A DNA stretch of 64,000 nucleotides from JBDRMV01 sp043825615 (GTDB lineage Bacteria > CG03). The notes below the pieces were generated by a model. The model ran no database searches. It had not been told where the DNA came from and saw only the letters and a list, made by a program, of their open reading frames with translations. The DNA is taken from positions 1 to 64,000 of the forward strand of contig JBDRRS010000019.1 of the NCBI GenBank assembly GCA_043825615.1. The letters are read 5' to 3'. The position numbers and the translations under genes were made by a program. Below are positions 1 to 8,599 of this stretch, in pieces. Every line of letters begins with the position of its first letter. The first letter of the stretch is position 1.

Positions 1-159
1 CCGGAAATGTGGCCGAGCGCGGCGAGCTAATCATCATTTGATTGATTTTCCCGATTGAACTTTATACAATCTCTTTAGTGAAAAGAAATCTTAAGGATTA
101 TCCTCGAAATGGGTTCGAGCAAGGTTTAATAAGGTCGACCACATCAGACGTTTTTTACC

Positions 160-294
160 ATTCCCAAAAAATTTCGGTGAGCGAAGCTCACCGTTCTTGG
201 AAGGCATTTCCGAATTCCCGTCGGAAGAAACAAAAAAAGACCACGGCTTTTTCAGAGAGAGAAGAAAGGTCTTGTCCAGCAGGCGACGGTTCGT
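160..294 (-). repeat. Inverted partial copy of the recombinase 3' end
   Basis: Read on the minus strand, this stretch encodes a peptide almost identical to the C-terminal tail of the neighbouring recombinase (shared TNRRLLDKTFLLSLKKPWSF and the following ~30 residues). The other copy lies on the + strand at about 1810-1944, so the two form an imperfect inverted repeat of roughly 135 bp around the recombinase gene. Each copy contains a small hairpin, GGTGAGCGAAGCTCACC. No start or conserved domain precedes this copy. It may be the remnant of a second, oppositely oriented recombinase or an end of the mobile element. Confidence 0.8.
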
Positions 295-441
295 TGTCGC
301 TTTGCACGCCACGGCGCACCTTCGGCTCCTTACAAAGAAAATATTTGTTTCCAATTTTTCCCATATTTGGCAATAGCAAAATACAAACCAAGTTTCCCGA
401 ATCCCACGCTTTAACCAAAGGCGACCAAGGAGGTTATGTTT

Positions 442-2052
442 ATGAAAACTAAATTTTTTCTTTATGCCCGAAAATCTACCGAAGATGAGGAACGGCAAAT
501 AATGTCTATTGAAGCTCAAATTGCTGAACTACGAGAATACGCCAATAAAGAAAAAATTGAAATATTAGAGGAATTTATTGAAAGCAAGAGCGCAAAAAAG
601 CCCGGCAGAGAAATTTTTAATCGGATGATGTTTAAAATAAAGCAGAGCAAAGAAGCAATCGGATTATTAGCTTGGCATCCTGATAGGTTAGCGAGAAACT
701 CAATAGATGGTGGTCAGATAATTTATTTTATTGATACAGAGAAGCTTGCTTCTTTGCGATTCCCTACTTTCTGGTTTGAACCGACACCACAAGGGCTTTT
801 TATGCTTCAGGTCGCCTTTGGTCAAAGTAAATACTATTCTGATAACCTTTCACAGAATGTAAAGCGTGGGCTTCGACAAAAACTCAGGCGGGGTGAATGG
901 CCAACTCTTGCTCCTCTCGGTTATGTTAATAATCCGAAGACGAGAAATATTGAGCCGGATTCATTTAAAGCAAGGGCTATCAAGAAAGCTTTTGACGAAT
1001 TTTCTCAGGGTAAACATACTTTAGAAAGTTTAGGTAAACGCCTGAGTTTTTGGGGCGTGGTGAGCAAAACCGGAAAACCGCTCTGCAAAGCAACTTTACA
1101 ACGAATGCTTACAAATAAAGTCTATCTTGGAATAATTGTTCATACCGGCGAAAGTTATGAGGGCGGTTTTCCGTCAATTGTTTCCGGAGCGACTTTTGAA
1201 AAAGTTCAGAAAATCTTAAAAGAGAGAGCCAAGCCGAGAAAAAGTAAAACAGGTCATAACTTCCCTTTTACCGGTCTTATGAAATGCGGTGAATGTGGAG
1301 CTGCTATAACCGCACAGTACGCCCACGGTAACGGTGGTACTTACCGCTATTATCGCTGTACCAAACGGCTTGGCTCTTGCAGTCAAAGTTATTTAAGAGA
1401 AGATTTGCTTGCTGAACAATTAAGAGAAAAAATCTCAAAAGTCGCTCTTTGCGAGGACTGGACAAAAAAAATGCTTTCTAAAGTAGATGAGTGGGAAAAA
1501 GAAGGAAACCAGTCCTCGCAGTCTTTCGCCCAAAATCTCAATAATAAAATAAAGGATACTGAACAAAAACTTGATAAACTGGTAAATGCTTTTCTTGATG
1601 GAATTATTGAAAGAGGCATTTACCTTCAAAAGAAAGATGAACTGATAAAGGCAAAATCGGAGCTTTTACAGAAAAAATCAAATTTTGGGCGAAAAGGAAA
1701 CAACTGGATCGAACCATTGAGGAACTGGATTTTAGACGCTCACCACGCCGGGGAACTTGCTTTGTCAAAAGATTCAACCGAAATTAAGGCTTTTATTAAA
1801 AAAATCGGAACGAACCGCCGCTTGCTGGACAAAACCTTTCTTCTCTCTCTGAAAAAGCCCTGGTCTTTTTTTGTTTCTTCCGACGGGAAATCTGAAAATT
1901 CCTCAAAGAATGGTGAGCGAAGCTCACCGAAATTTTTTGAGAGTTCAAATAAAAGTCTGAATTGGTCGGGGTGGGCGGACTTGAACCGCCGGCCTCCTGC
2001 TCCCAAAGCAGGCGCGCTGGCCATCTGCGCCACACCCCGAAAGAAATATTAA
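442..2052 (+). CDS. Large serine recombinase (site-specific integrase/resolvase)
   Basis: Large serine recombinases cut and rejoin DNA at attachment sites through a phosphoserine link. The N-terminal resolvase domain starts MKTKFFLYARKSTEDEE with the likely catalytic Ser12 next to Arg10. It continues with a LAWHPDRLARN segment, a recombinase domain (about residues 150-260) and a zinc ribbon (CGECG...YRCTK...C, about 280-320) followed by a coiled coil. ATG 442 is preferred over ATG 436 because AGGAGG at 428-433 sits 8 nt before 442 and only 2 nt before 436. The last ~26 codons run antisense through a tRNA-Pro gene, so the natural C-terminus was probably altered by the junction. Base composition is more AT-rich than the flanking genes, consistent with acquisition. 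No cargo gene is recognisable beside it. Confidence 0.9.
   Translation: MKTKFFLYARKSTEDEERQIMSIEAQIAELREYANKEKIEILEEFIESKSAKKPGREIFNRMMFKIKQSKEAIGLLAWHPDRLARNSIDGGQIIYFIDTEKLASLRFPTFWFEPTPQGLFMLQVAFGQSKYYSDNLSQNVKRGLRQKLRRGEWPTLAPLGYVNNPKTRNIEPDSFKARAIKKAFDEFSQGKHTLESLGKRLSFWGVVSKTGKPLCKATLQRMLTNKVYLGIIVHTGESYEGGFPSIVSGATFEKVQKILKERAKPRKSKTGHNFPFTGLMKCGECGAAITAQYAHGNGGTYRYYRCTKRLGSCSQSYLREDLLAEQLREKISKVALCEDWTKKMLSKVDEWEKEGNQSSQSFAQNLNNKIKDTEQKLDKLVNAFLDGIIERGIYLQKKDELIKAKSELLQKKSNFGRKGNNWIEPLRNWILDAHHAGELALSKDSTEIKAFIKKIGTNRRLLDKTFLLSLKKPWSFFVSSDGKSENSSKNGERSSPKFFESSNKSLNWSGWADLNRRPPAPKAGALAICATPRKKY
1963..2039 (-). tRNA. tRNA-Pro (anticodon TGG)
   Basis: The minus strand folds as a complete tRNA. 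The acceptor arm CGGGGTG pairs with CACCCCG. The D stem is GCGC/GCGC, the anticodon stem CCTGC/GCAGG encloses loop TTTGGGA (anticodon TGG), and the T arm GGCGG-TTCAAGT-CCGCC follows. The discriminator is A and the CCA end is encoded. The recombinase reading frame runs through the whole gene on the opposite strand. The recombinase lies on the 3' side of the tRNA, the usual place for an element that uses a tRNA end as attachment site. Confidence 0.95.
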
Positions 2053-2102
2053 ACGTAAAAAATATCTTTTCTATAATTTAGGAACCGTCCCTAATATACT
2101 AT

Positions 2103-2129
2103 TTGATTATATCAAAAAGTTTGTATAAT
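2103..2129 (+). promoter_or_regulatory. Putative sigma70-type promoter of the zincin gene
   Basis: TTGATT at 2103-2108 and a perfect TATAAT at 2124-2129 are separated by 15 bp. Only 8 nt separate the -10 box from the ATG at 2138 and no Shine-Dalgarno is present, so the transcript would be leaderless or nearly so. Confidence 0.4.
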
Positions 2130-2137
2130 AAAATAGA

Positions 2138-3430
2138 ATGAAAACTTTCAAAAAATCTTTATTGGCATCCTGCATAATCTTCCTTGCCGCGGCGCACGGG
2201 GCTGTTTCCGAAGAGAAAATGACAATACCCGTACGCTATGCAGGCAGCAACACGCCGATTGTTACCCTTGATGTGATACGCGCTTTTGATGGGCGCCTGC
2301 CGGGGCTCTCCGACGAAGATATGAAGGGAATACTCGATGAGGCGCTCAGGATGATATCGGCGAAATTCGGAGACAGGATAAAAATTGAGTTCAAAGACAA
2401 CGGGACGGTCTCGCTGGAGGAACTTTTCCAGGACAAAAAATACAGGGCAACGGATATATACAGGCAGTTCAATTCGAGTAAATACGATTTGAAACAGGGT
2501 CGGGAAATGCCCCTGTTCAAGAATGAAAAATTCAGGGAAACCGTAATAAAATTCCTGAAGCAGTGGGCGCTGGATTCTCTCAGGGGATATTTCCCTGATA
2601 AGAAAATAGAAAATTACGACGATGTTTACGTAAATATTATGGAAATATACCACGAGAAAATAGACTGGCTGAAGACGCTGAAGACGGAAAAGGGGGAGAA
2701 TCTGGTTATCGCGCCGGCCGAACCGTTTCAGTCATATGTTGAATGGGCATCGTTTATGTATGACCAGGATAAGTACGACATTGTGTTTACGAATTCCCTT
2801 ATTATATACGATTCCGCCGCCGCTCCATATCCGCATGCGGTGTGCAAACACGCGAAAGCGGGAGGCGGCGCTTTCACAAGCCCGAAGCGGGAAGCGCTGG
2901 ACGGCGGAAGCATGATGGTGAGCATATTTGAAGAATACGGGAATATAGACGGCATTCGCGATGCGGACAAGGATATCCCGCGTGAGTTTAAAAACAGGAT
3001 ATTGGGCGGTTTTGTGCTCGCCCACGAGTTCGGCCACGCTTTCTACCGGCTGCCTGATTTCTACGACCACGGCGATACCTGCCTGATGAACAGTTCCCTG
3101 AGTAATCTGGATTTTGCCGAGGGGTATAAAATACTTGCAGGCGATATGTCCAAATGTCTGAAATGTCAGCCGTGGATTGCCGCAAAGGAGTATATTATAC
3201 GAGGAAGAATCGCCTATGATAACGGCGAATACAAAAAGGCGGGGGTACTGCTCCTGAAAGGCGTGAAAGGGACTTTAAAACTGATTGACGGTGACCTTGA
3301 TATGTTTGTTGACATAAAACTGTACCTGAAATATATTTTAAAGATTACTGCGCTTGCGTACGACGAAGCCGGCGACAGTTCAGGCGTAGAAGACATTGAG
3401 AAACTGCTGGACAAACTGGATAAGAAATAG
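2138..3430 (+). CDS. Secreted zincin-type metallopeptidase with C-terminal helical region
   Basis: The product starts with a signal peptide (MKTFKKSLLASCIIFLAAAH). A zinc-binding HEFGH motif lies at residues 296-300 in FVLAHEFGHAFYRLPDFYDHG, with a downstream Asp and CLMNSS, which resembles the HExxH...D/H plus Met-turn arrangement of gluzincin/metzincin-like secreted peptidases. The C-terminal ~90 residues (after KCLKCQPWIA) look like a TPR-type helical hairpin region. I cannot assign a named family or substrate. It is the only protein gene besides the recombinase on the + strand and converges on the lptD-like gene. Confidence 0.7.
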   Translation: MKTFKKSLLASCIIFLAAAHGAVSEEKMTIPVRYAGSNTPIVTLDVIRAFDGRLPGLSDEDMKGILDEALRMISAKFGDRIKIEFKDNGTVSLEELFQDKKYRATDIYRQFNSSKYDLKQGREMPLFKNEKFRETVIKFLKQWALDSLRGYFPDKKIENYDDVYVNIMEIYHEKIDWLKTLKTEKGENLVIAPAEPFQSYVEWASFMYDQDKYDIVFTNSLIIYDSAAAPYPHAVCKHAKAGGGAFTSPKREALDGGSMMVSIFEEYGNIDGIRDADKDIPREFKNRILGGFVLAHEFGHAFYRLPDFYDHGDTCLMNSSLSNLDFAEGYKILAGDMSKCLKCQPWIAAKEYIIRGRIAYDNGEYKKAGVLLLKGVKGTLKLIDGDLDMFVDIKLYLKYILKITALAYDEAGDSSGVEDIEKLLDKLDKK

Positions 3431-3451
3431 AACCCTGACAGAGTCAAACTT

Positions 3452-5467
3452 TTATTTTTTGCGGAAAGACCATTCGTCCGCTTCAGCGTCGCGGAAAACA
3501 CCAAGCGGTTTGTTCGGAAAGGCGGCGACATTAAAAAATACCCACGCCTCGCAGCGGTCTGGGGTTACGAGATATTTCACGAGCATATCCCAGCAGTGAA
3601 TATTCTTTTTTATTGAAAATTCCTTTTCAATGAGAGAATCGGATTTAAATTTAAAATCGTCATAGTTGAAATAAAACCTGCCCCGGACGGAAGCGCTCCA
3701 TTTACCGAGCGTAAAATTAAACGTCTGAAAAAGATTTACGAAATCCGGCGAGGCGGACTCATGCGTAAGACGCGTGGAAAAAAACCTGTTGTATGCCTCC
3801 CCCTCCCAGGAAGTCGTTTCCGTATTCTGTATGTTGAAATAATTCCTGAAATAAAAACTCACTTTCCTCATATTTATACTCAGGTTGTTTGTAAGCGTTG
3901 AAAACCTGTTTTTAACGGACCACGAACTCTTTTTAAGGTCATAAACCGTACTCTGTTTGAAAACAACGTTCCGGAGGGGACGGTACTCGTCGGAAATCGC
4001 TATGTTGATGGTTTCCGCTTTTTCGCCGAACTCACGCCGGTAATTATGCGTAAAACCAAACTTCAGCGGCCTGTAAAAGTTTACATTGAGATTTATGTCG
4101 TGAAAATAATAATTCATGGATGCCTGCGGCTGCTCCTTATAAAGAGAGTAACCGAAACGCGGAAACAGCGTCAACCCTCTTAAAAGCCGGTAACTGTCGA
4201 ACACGCGCATTTCTGAACTGTGTATGCGCGTGTACTCGCCGTAAAGCGTTCCGGCGGACGGGTCGGTATTGAAATAGTTCCTGTAGTTGTAGCTTAAATC
4301 ATACCTGAATAATTTAAGATTCCTGGGATTCAGCCGGAAGTACGCTTCGGGAGCGATGACATTGTCGGGTTCGAATTTATCATCGATGCCGTCGCCGTCG
4401 GTGTCTCTCCAAATTTCATTCCTGTAACCGGAAAGCCGGAAATAGTAAAGCGGCGACGCCCTGCTGAGCGACGCCCTGCTCCTGAGGTAGGTGGGTTTTA
4501 AAACCGAAACTGACTCCCTCATGTAATCGTAGTTAAACATTGAATTGTCCTGATAATCCAGGTCCGACTGCCAGATGAAGCCGCCGGGTAATTTCTGCCA
4601 GTGTTTCTGTCTGAACGTGAGGTTCCTGATACCCGTATCCTTCTCGTCTATGTGGTAAGCGTAAAGATTGCTTTGCACGTCGGGCTTCTCTAAATCCAGT
4701 TCCAGACCCTTCCCGTAACCGAGTTCACTGAAATAATCGTTGATAAGAATTGTCTTGAAGTCCTTCGTAAATCTCCATGTGAAACGCGTATTTGCAAAAT
4801 TTCCTTTACGGCGGGAGCGGCCGGCGCGGACGCTTATGTCCCATTTCTTTTCGCCGATTGTCTGCCAGTAATACGGCAGATACAGGGCGGGAACGCCGTG
4901 GAACGAAAGGCAAACGTTTGTCATTGACATCCAGTCGTTCCTCTTCAATTTAAGACGCGAGGACGAAACCTTATAGTGAGGGGGTATTAAATCACAGGTC
5001 GTAATATGCGCCTTACTGAAATAAAAAAAATCACCCGACTTCGTGGCGTTTTTTCCCGCAATGTAAAAAGGGTCCTGAAAAACGCGCACGCCCTGAAGGC
5101 GCGCGGTGTCGGACGTTATGCTGTAATCCGCGCTGGAGCAGGTAACCGTCGCCGTAGAGTCCTTAATCTTCACATTCCCACTTAAAAAAACGGAGTTATC
5201 GCGGCGGTTATAAGTCGCCTCATCCGCCTGCATTGTCAGACCCTCTCTTTCTATGAGAACGCTCCCGGAAGAAAAAGCGATTTCATTTTCTCTGTCGTAT
5301 GTAAGGTATTCGCACTTCAGTTTAAAGGGTAATTCTTCCGGCGCGGCAAAAACCGGAACGAGAAAAAGCAGCAAAAGAATGGGGGACAGTGCTTTACCCC
5401 ATACCTTACCGCCAGGGCGGACGATAATGCCGCCAGGGACGGAGCTACGGGGCAGGCAATATGACAT
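3452..5467 (-). CDS. lptD: LPS-assembly outer-membrane protein LptD/OstA-like
   Basis: LptD forms the outer-membrane barrel that inserts lipopolysaccharide into the outer leaflet. After a hydrophobic signal segment (ILLLLFLVPVFA) comes an OstA-type beta-jellyroll of repeated strands (LTYDRENEIAFSSGSVLIE...ADEATYNRRDNSVFLSGNVKI), then a long barrel-like region rich in aromatic strands ending near the C-terminus. The first ~29 residues (MSYCLPRSSVPGG...) precede the signal segment and are encoded by a dispersed palindromic repeat, so they are probably a secondary addition. The stop of the ROK kinase gene is 2 bp upstream; this is the last gene of the riboswitch operon. At 671 aa it is in the range of LptD proteins of non-proteobacterial diderms. 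Confidence 0.8.
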   Translation of the reverse strand: MSYCLPRSSVPGGIIVRPGGKVWGKALSPILLLLFLVPVFAAPEELPFKLKCEYLTYDRENEIAFSSGSVLIEREGLTMQADEATYNRRDNSVFLSGNVKIKDSTATVTCSSADYSITSDTARLQGVRVFQDPFYIAGKNATKSGDFFYFSKAHITTCDLIPPHYKVSSSRLKLKRNDWMSMTNVCLSFHGVPALYLPYYWQTIGEKKWDISVRAGRSRRKGNFANTRFTWRFTKDFKTILINDYFSELGYGKGLELDLEKPDVQSNLYAYHIDEKDTGIRNLTFRQKHWQKLPGGFIWQSDLDYQDNSMFNYDYMRESVSVLKPTYLRSRASLSRASPLYYFRLSGYRNEIWRDTDGDGIDDKFEPDNVIAPEAYFRLNPRNLKLFRYDLSYNYRNYFNTDPSAGTLYGEYTRIHSSEMRVFDSYRLLRGLTLFPRFGYSLYKEQPQASMNYYFHDINLNVNFYRPLKFGFTHNYRREFGEKAETINIAISDEYRPLRNVVFKQSTVYDLKKSSWSVKNRFSTLTNNLSINMRKVSFYFRNYFNIQNTETTSWEGEAYNRFFSTRLTHESASPDFVNLFQTFNFTLGKWSASVRGRFYFNYDDFKFKSDSLIEKEFSIKKNIHCWDMLVKYLVTPDRCEAWVFFNVAAFPNKPLGVFRDAEADEWSFRKK

Positions 5468-5470
5468 TTT
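5379..5470. repeat. Dispersed palindromic repeat, family C copy 1
   Basis: On the minus strand the ends are AAAATGTCATATTG and GTAAAGCACTGTCCCCCAT, around an internal segment with GGCGG...CCGCC inverted repeats. The same ends occur at 30469-30533 and 61402-61433. This copy supplies the start codon and first codons of the lptD-like gene. Confidence 0.75.
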
Positions 5471-6420
5471 CAGCAGTGATCAACGCAAATAAAACCGGAA
5501 CCGGCCCCGTTTTTCTGCAGGGCGAGGAGGGCGGCGCCTATTGAGCCGATATAACGGTTACACTCGACCGAAGTCATCTTCACTCTCTCCCCGTACGAAG
5601 GAAAAGTTCTTTCTCTTACAATTCTCATCAGGCCGTTTTTGAAAAAGGGAAAAGCCGAAGCAATCCCTCCCGTAAACACAATCCTGTCAACCGCAAGGAT
5701 ATTTATCATACTCGCGACTGAAATTCCGAGATACTCCCCGTATTTTTCCCAAATTTTTTTCGCCCAGCGGGCGCCGCGTCCCGCTTCAACGGCAATTTCA
5801 AGAGGCGTCAGATTCCTGCCGGCAAACTTCGTTTTCTGCCAATACTTAGACGCCCACTTGTTTATGTGCCTCGCGCCGCAGAATGTTTCAAGGCACCCCC
5901 GCGAGCCGCAGCCGCACCGTCTCCCGTTCGGGTCAACCACGGTGTGGCCTATTTCAAAAGCCGAAACATCAATGCCGGAATAAAGCCGGCAGCCCGTAAT
6001 AAACCCTCCGCCGATTCCCGTTCCGAGGGTTATCACGCAGAGAGAATGAACCTTTTTTTTAAGCAATTTGTAAACGCCCCATGCAGCGCAGCAGGCGTCA
6101 TTTTCAAAAACAATTTTTCTAATACCGAATTTCCCCTGCACGGCTTTTTTTATTTGAAAATTCTTCCACCCGAGGTTCGGGGCGAAATCAACAAACCCCG
6201 TTCCCGGATGAATTACTGCCGGAACGCCGCATCCCACTATTTTTATTTTCTTTAATAAATTATTTCCGTAAACTCTCGCGAATATTTCAATTACGGTGTC
6301 TTTCGGATTCCGGCAACGGGGGGTCTTGAACTCCGTCCGCTGCAGGACATTCCCTTTTTCGTCAACCGCCGCAACCCTCGTGTTCGTCCCTCCGATGTCT
6401 ATCCCGATTGCTTTTCTCAT
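5470..6420 (-). CDS. ROK-family sugar kinase (probable glucokinase)
   Basis: ROK kinases phosphorylate glucose or related hexoses with ATP in the cytoplasm. The protein shows the N-terminal phosphate-binding DIGGTNTR, the glycine-rich LGTGIGGG motif, the EIGH segment carrying the zinc-binding His, and the ROK zinc motif CGCGSRGCLE. Catalytic Asp is expected in FENDACCAAWG. Length 316 aa is typical of bacterial glucokinases. Its start overlaps the folC-like stop by 4 bp (ATGA), indicating translational coupling. Substrate is inferred from the family; N-acetylmannosamine or allose kinases share the same motifs. Confidence 0.85.
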   Translation of the reverse strand: MRKAIGIDIGGTNTRVAAVDEKGNVLQRTEFKTPRCRNPKDTVIEIFARVYGNNLLKKIKIVGCGVPAVIHPGTGFVDFAPNLGWKNFQIKKAVQGKFGIRKIVFENDACCAAWGVYKLLKKKVHSLCVITLGTGIGGGFITGCRLYSGIDVSAFEIGHTVVDPNGRRCGCGSRGCLETFCGARHINKWASKYWQKTKFAGRNLTPLEIAVEAGRGARWAKKIWEKYGEYLGISVASMINILAVDRIVFTGGIASAFPFFKNGLMRIVRERTFPSYGERVKMTSVECNRYIGSIGAALLALQKNGAGSGFICVDHC

Positions 6421-7544
6421 CGTAAGAACCCGAAGTTTTTCTTCAAATACGCGCTGCCGAGAAGAGAGCCAAAACAGAGAATTGTCCGGGATTTTTCGGC
6501 AAGAGCGCGGGAAAAACTTTCCTTTACCGAGCCGGAAACAAAAACGCTGCCTGCCATACCGGCAGGTATCCTTTTATTAAATTCACTCCTGCTCATCTTT
6601 CTTTCATGGGGGAAGGAACCGCAGAAAATTTTTTGAAAAGTTCCATTCATCATGCCAAGCATTTCCTCAATCTTTTTGTCTCTCAAGGAATAAAAGACAC
6701 AGGATCGCGGCTCCTCAAATTTTAAGATTTCTTTCAGCGCCTCGGAACAGGCGTCAATCGTGTGCCCGCCGTTGATTATTATTTTTTTCCCTTTGAAATT
6801 GTGCACTTCAAAACGCGCAGGGAGGAAAACAGAGGGCTCAAAATTATCCGCATTAAAACCGCATGCCCGGAAAGCGGCCTTCGCGAGCGAAAAATTCTCT
6901 TTCAGAAACTCCGTCCGATATGGAACATTCCTTCGTACTTTCGGTCTTATTACCTGTGCGCCCTTTTTAGCGGCAGCAGCCCTTATTCTCGTAAATGCCG
7001 GCTCCCGCGCCAGCGTAACGACTTTATTGTTTCTTTTTATTATCCCCGCTTTTTCGCGGGCAATTTTCTCTACCGTGTCGCCGAGATACTCCGTGTGCTC
7101 TCTCGTTACATTCGTTATGACGGAAACTTCATTCTTCAAAATATTCGTTGCGTCGAGCCGGCCCCCGAGACCGCATTCGACGACAGCCATGTCAATTTTC
7201 TTTTTTTCAAAAATCATAAAAGCGGCGGCGGTAAGTTTTTCAAAATAGGTCAGGCGGTATTTTCCGAACCCCGCCATTTCCCTGTAATAAGCGGAGCCGG
7301 AAATACACTTGCCCATTATGCGCACCCTCTCGCCGATTCCGTAAAGATGAGGAGAAATGTAAGACCCGACTGAAAGCCCTTCCCTGATAAAAAACTGCTC
7401 AAGGAAAACGGCTGTCTGGGATTTGCCGCTGCTTCCCGCAATAAGTACGCTCCTGAATTTCCCTTTGAAGCCCTCTTTCTTCAGCGCCGCCCTGATGCGG
7501 GACAGGCCGAACTTCATTCTTCTCGTTTCAAAACCCGTGTTCAT
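6417..7544 (-). CDS. folC: Folylpolyglutamate synthase/dihydrofolate synthase-like Mur ligase
   Basis: FolC adds glutamate to dihydropteroate and folates. Diagnostic stretches are SYISPHL, GERVRI, VVECGLGGRLDATN and NVTREHTEYLG, in family order. The nucleotide loop reads GSSGKS (residues 37-42) where FolC normally has GTNGKGS, and the C-terminal ligase motif reads INGGHTID instead of the usual DGAHN. At 375 aa it is shorter than typical FolC (about 420-440). The gene is coupled by 4-bp overlaps to mscS upstream and the ROK kinase downstream. The family is clear; the variant loops leave activity uncertain. Confidence 0.8.
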   Translation of the reverse strand: MNTGFETRRMKFGLSRIRAALKKEGFKGKFRSVLIAGSSGKSQTAVFLEQFFIREGLSVGSYISPHLYGIGERVRIMGKCISGSAYYREMAGFGKYRLTYFEKLTAAAFMIFEKKKIDMAVVECGLGGRLDATNILKNEVSVITNVTREHTEYLGDTVEKIAREKAGIIKRNNKVVTLAREPAFTRIRAAAAKKGAQVIRPKVRRNVPYRTEFLKENFSLAKAAFRACGFNADNFEPSVFLPARFEVHNFKGKKIIINGGHTIDACSEALKEILKFEEPRSCVFYSLRDKKIEEMLGMMNGTFQKIFCGSFPHERKMSRSEFNKRIPAGMAGSVFVSGSVKESFSRALAEKSRTILCFGSLLGSAYLKKNFGFLR

Positions 7545-8587
7545 TGTTTATTCACATACACGAGCTGGGTCGGGTAGGCGAAGTCAATCTTCCTTTTTTC
7601 GAACTCTTCCTTGATTGACAGGTTGATTTTCTGCTGTATGTCCATATACTTGTTGTAGTCGCCGCCGATGACGTAGTAAACAACCTCGTACATTAAACTG
7701 AAGGCGCCGTACGAAGAGAAGTGAGCCCTGTCGAAAACCGTCTCCTCAATGTTTTTTATCACCGCCGCAACCATCGGAGGTATTTCCTTCAGTTTTTCAA
7801 GAGGCGTCTCATATGTTACGCCCAACTTAAAAACGACCCTGCGCTTTTCCATTCTTTTGTAGTTCTTCACCCTGGAATTTGTCAGGTCCTTGTTTGAGAA
7901 AATCAGCTGCTCTCCTCCGAGACTGCGTATTCTTGTCGTCTTTACGCCGATGTGCTCGACAACCCCCATCAGGTCCCCCACAATTATAAAATCGCCTATT
8001 TCAAACGGCCTGTCAAAGAAGATTGCATAATAACTGAACAGATCGCCGAGCAGCGCCTGGGCAGCCAGGGCAATCGCCACGCCTCCTATACCGAGCCCTG
8101 CCAGAACCGTGGAAATCTTAAACCCTATATTGTCAAGAAAAAAGATTAAAGCCGCAGACCAGACAATTATGTTCACTGTGGTGAGCATCCCGCTAATGCC
8201 TTCTTCGCCGGCCGACCCCCTCTTCTTTGTCCAGAACGTCTTGAGGGCGGAAGTAATCACCGTAATTGCAATCTGAACGATAAAAACAGTCAGCAGCGCA
8301 ATGCCGGCGGCGCGGATAATTTTTACAATACCCTGATTCAATGCGAGGTTTCTGACACCCGCGTAAAAAACCCCGAAGTAAAGCAGAGGAATAACTTTCT
8401 TAGAAATTGCGGCTACCACAAAATCGTCAATTTTTGTCTTCGTCTTTTCGGCATATTTCCGGAACCGCCTTAAAACAATTCTTTTTAAAATTCCGACGGC
8501 AATGAGCCCTCCCGCAAAAATCCCCAGAAAAACAAGATACTCCCGAACGCTATTCCCCAGAAAAACCCTATTCAAAATCTCTTTCAT
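7541..8587 (-). CDS. MscS-family small-conductance mechanosensitive channel
   Basis: MscS channels open under membrane tension and release solutes during hypo-osmotic shock. The protein has four or so N-terminal hydrophobic segments, the glycine/alanine-rich pore helix ISTVLAGLGIGGVAIALAAQ, the LGDLFSYYAIFFDRPFEIGDFI hallmark and a soluble beta domain (VEHIGVKTTRIRSLGGEQLIFSN), then an alpha/beta C-terminal domain. Length 348 aa fits. It lies between the Mut7-C gene and folC in the rib operon, with no functional link evident. Confidence 0.92.
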   Translation of the reverse strand: MKEILNRVFLGNSVREYLVFLGIFAGGLIAVGILKRIVLRRFRKYAEKTKTKIDDFVVAAISKKVIPLLYFGVFYAGVRNLALNQGIVKIIRAAGIALLTVFIVQIAITVITSALKTFWTKKRGSAGEEGISGMLTTVNIIVWSAALIFFLDNIGFKISTVLAGLGIGGVAIALAAQALLGDLFSYYAIFFDRPFEIGDFIIVGDLMGVVEHIGVKTTRIRSLGGEQLIFSNKDLTNSRVKNYKRMEKRRVVFKLGVTYETPLEKLKEIPPMVAAVIKNIEETVFDRAHFSSYGAFSLMYEVVYYVIGGDYNKYMDIQQKINLSIKEEFEKRKIDFAYPTQLVYVNKQ

Positions 8588-8599
8588 TATCCCTCCCTG

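Noticed and set aside
1..30. GTGGCCGAGCGC at the left edge resembles the start of a tRNA-Leu/Ser
   Set aside because: No anticodon stem, variable arm or T arm follows; the downstream sequence is AT-rich and does not fold as a tRNA.
300..335. A 15-base match (CACGCCACGGCGCAC) to the end of ribE near 13290
   Set aside because: A 15-mer match is expected by chance in a window this size; the extended similarity is weak.
91..519. Long minus-strand open frame containing recombinase-like C-terminal residues
   Set aside because: Only ~45 residues match the recombinase tail; no start, ribosome site or domain. Treated as an inverted repeat copy, not a gene.
3431..3451. TGACAGAGTCA as a bidirectional terminator between the converging zincin and lptD-like genes
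   Set aside because: Stem is only 4 bp; too weak to call although T-rich sequence follows.
6760..7373. Long open frames on the + strand opposite folC (and similar ones opposite ligA, lptD, plsX, surA)
   Set aside because: They are antisense to well-supported genes, have no domain signatures or ribosome sites, and reflect codon bias of the real strand.
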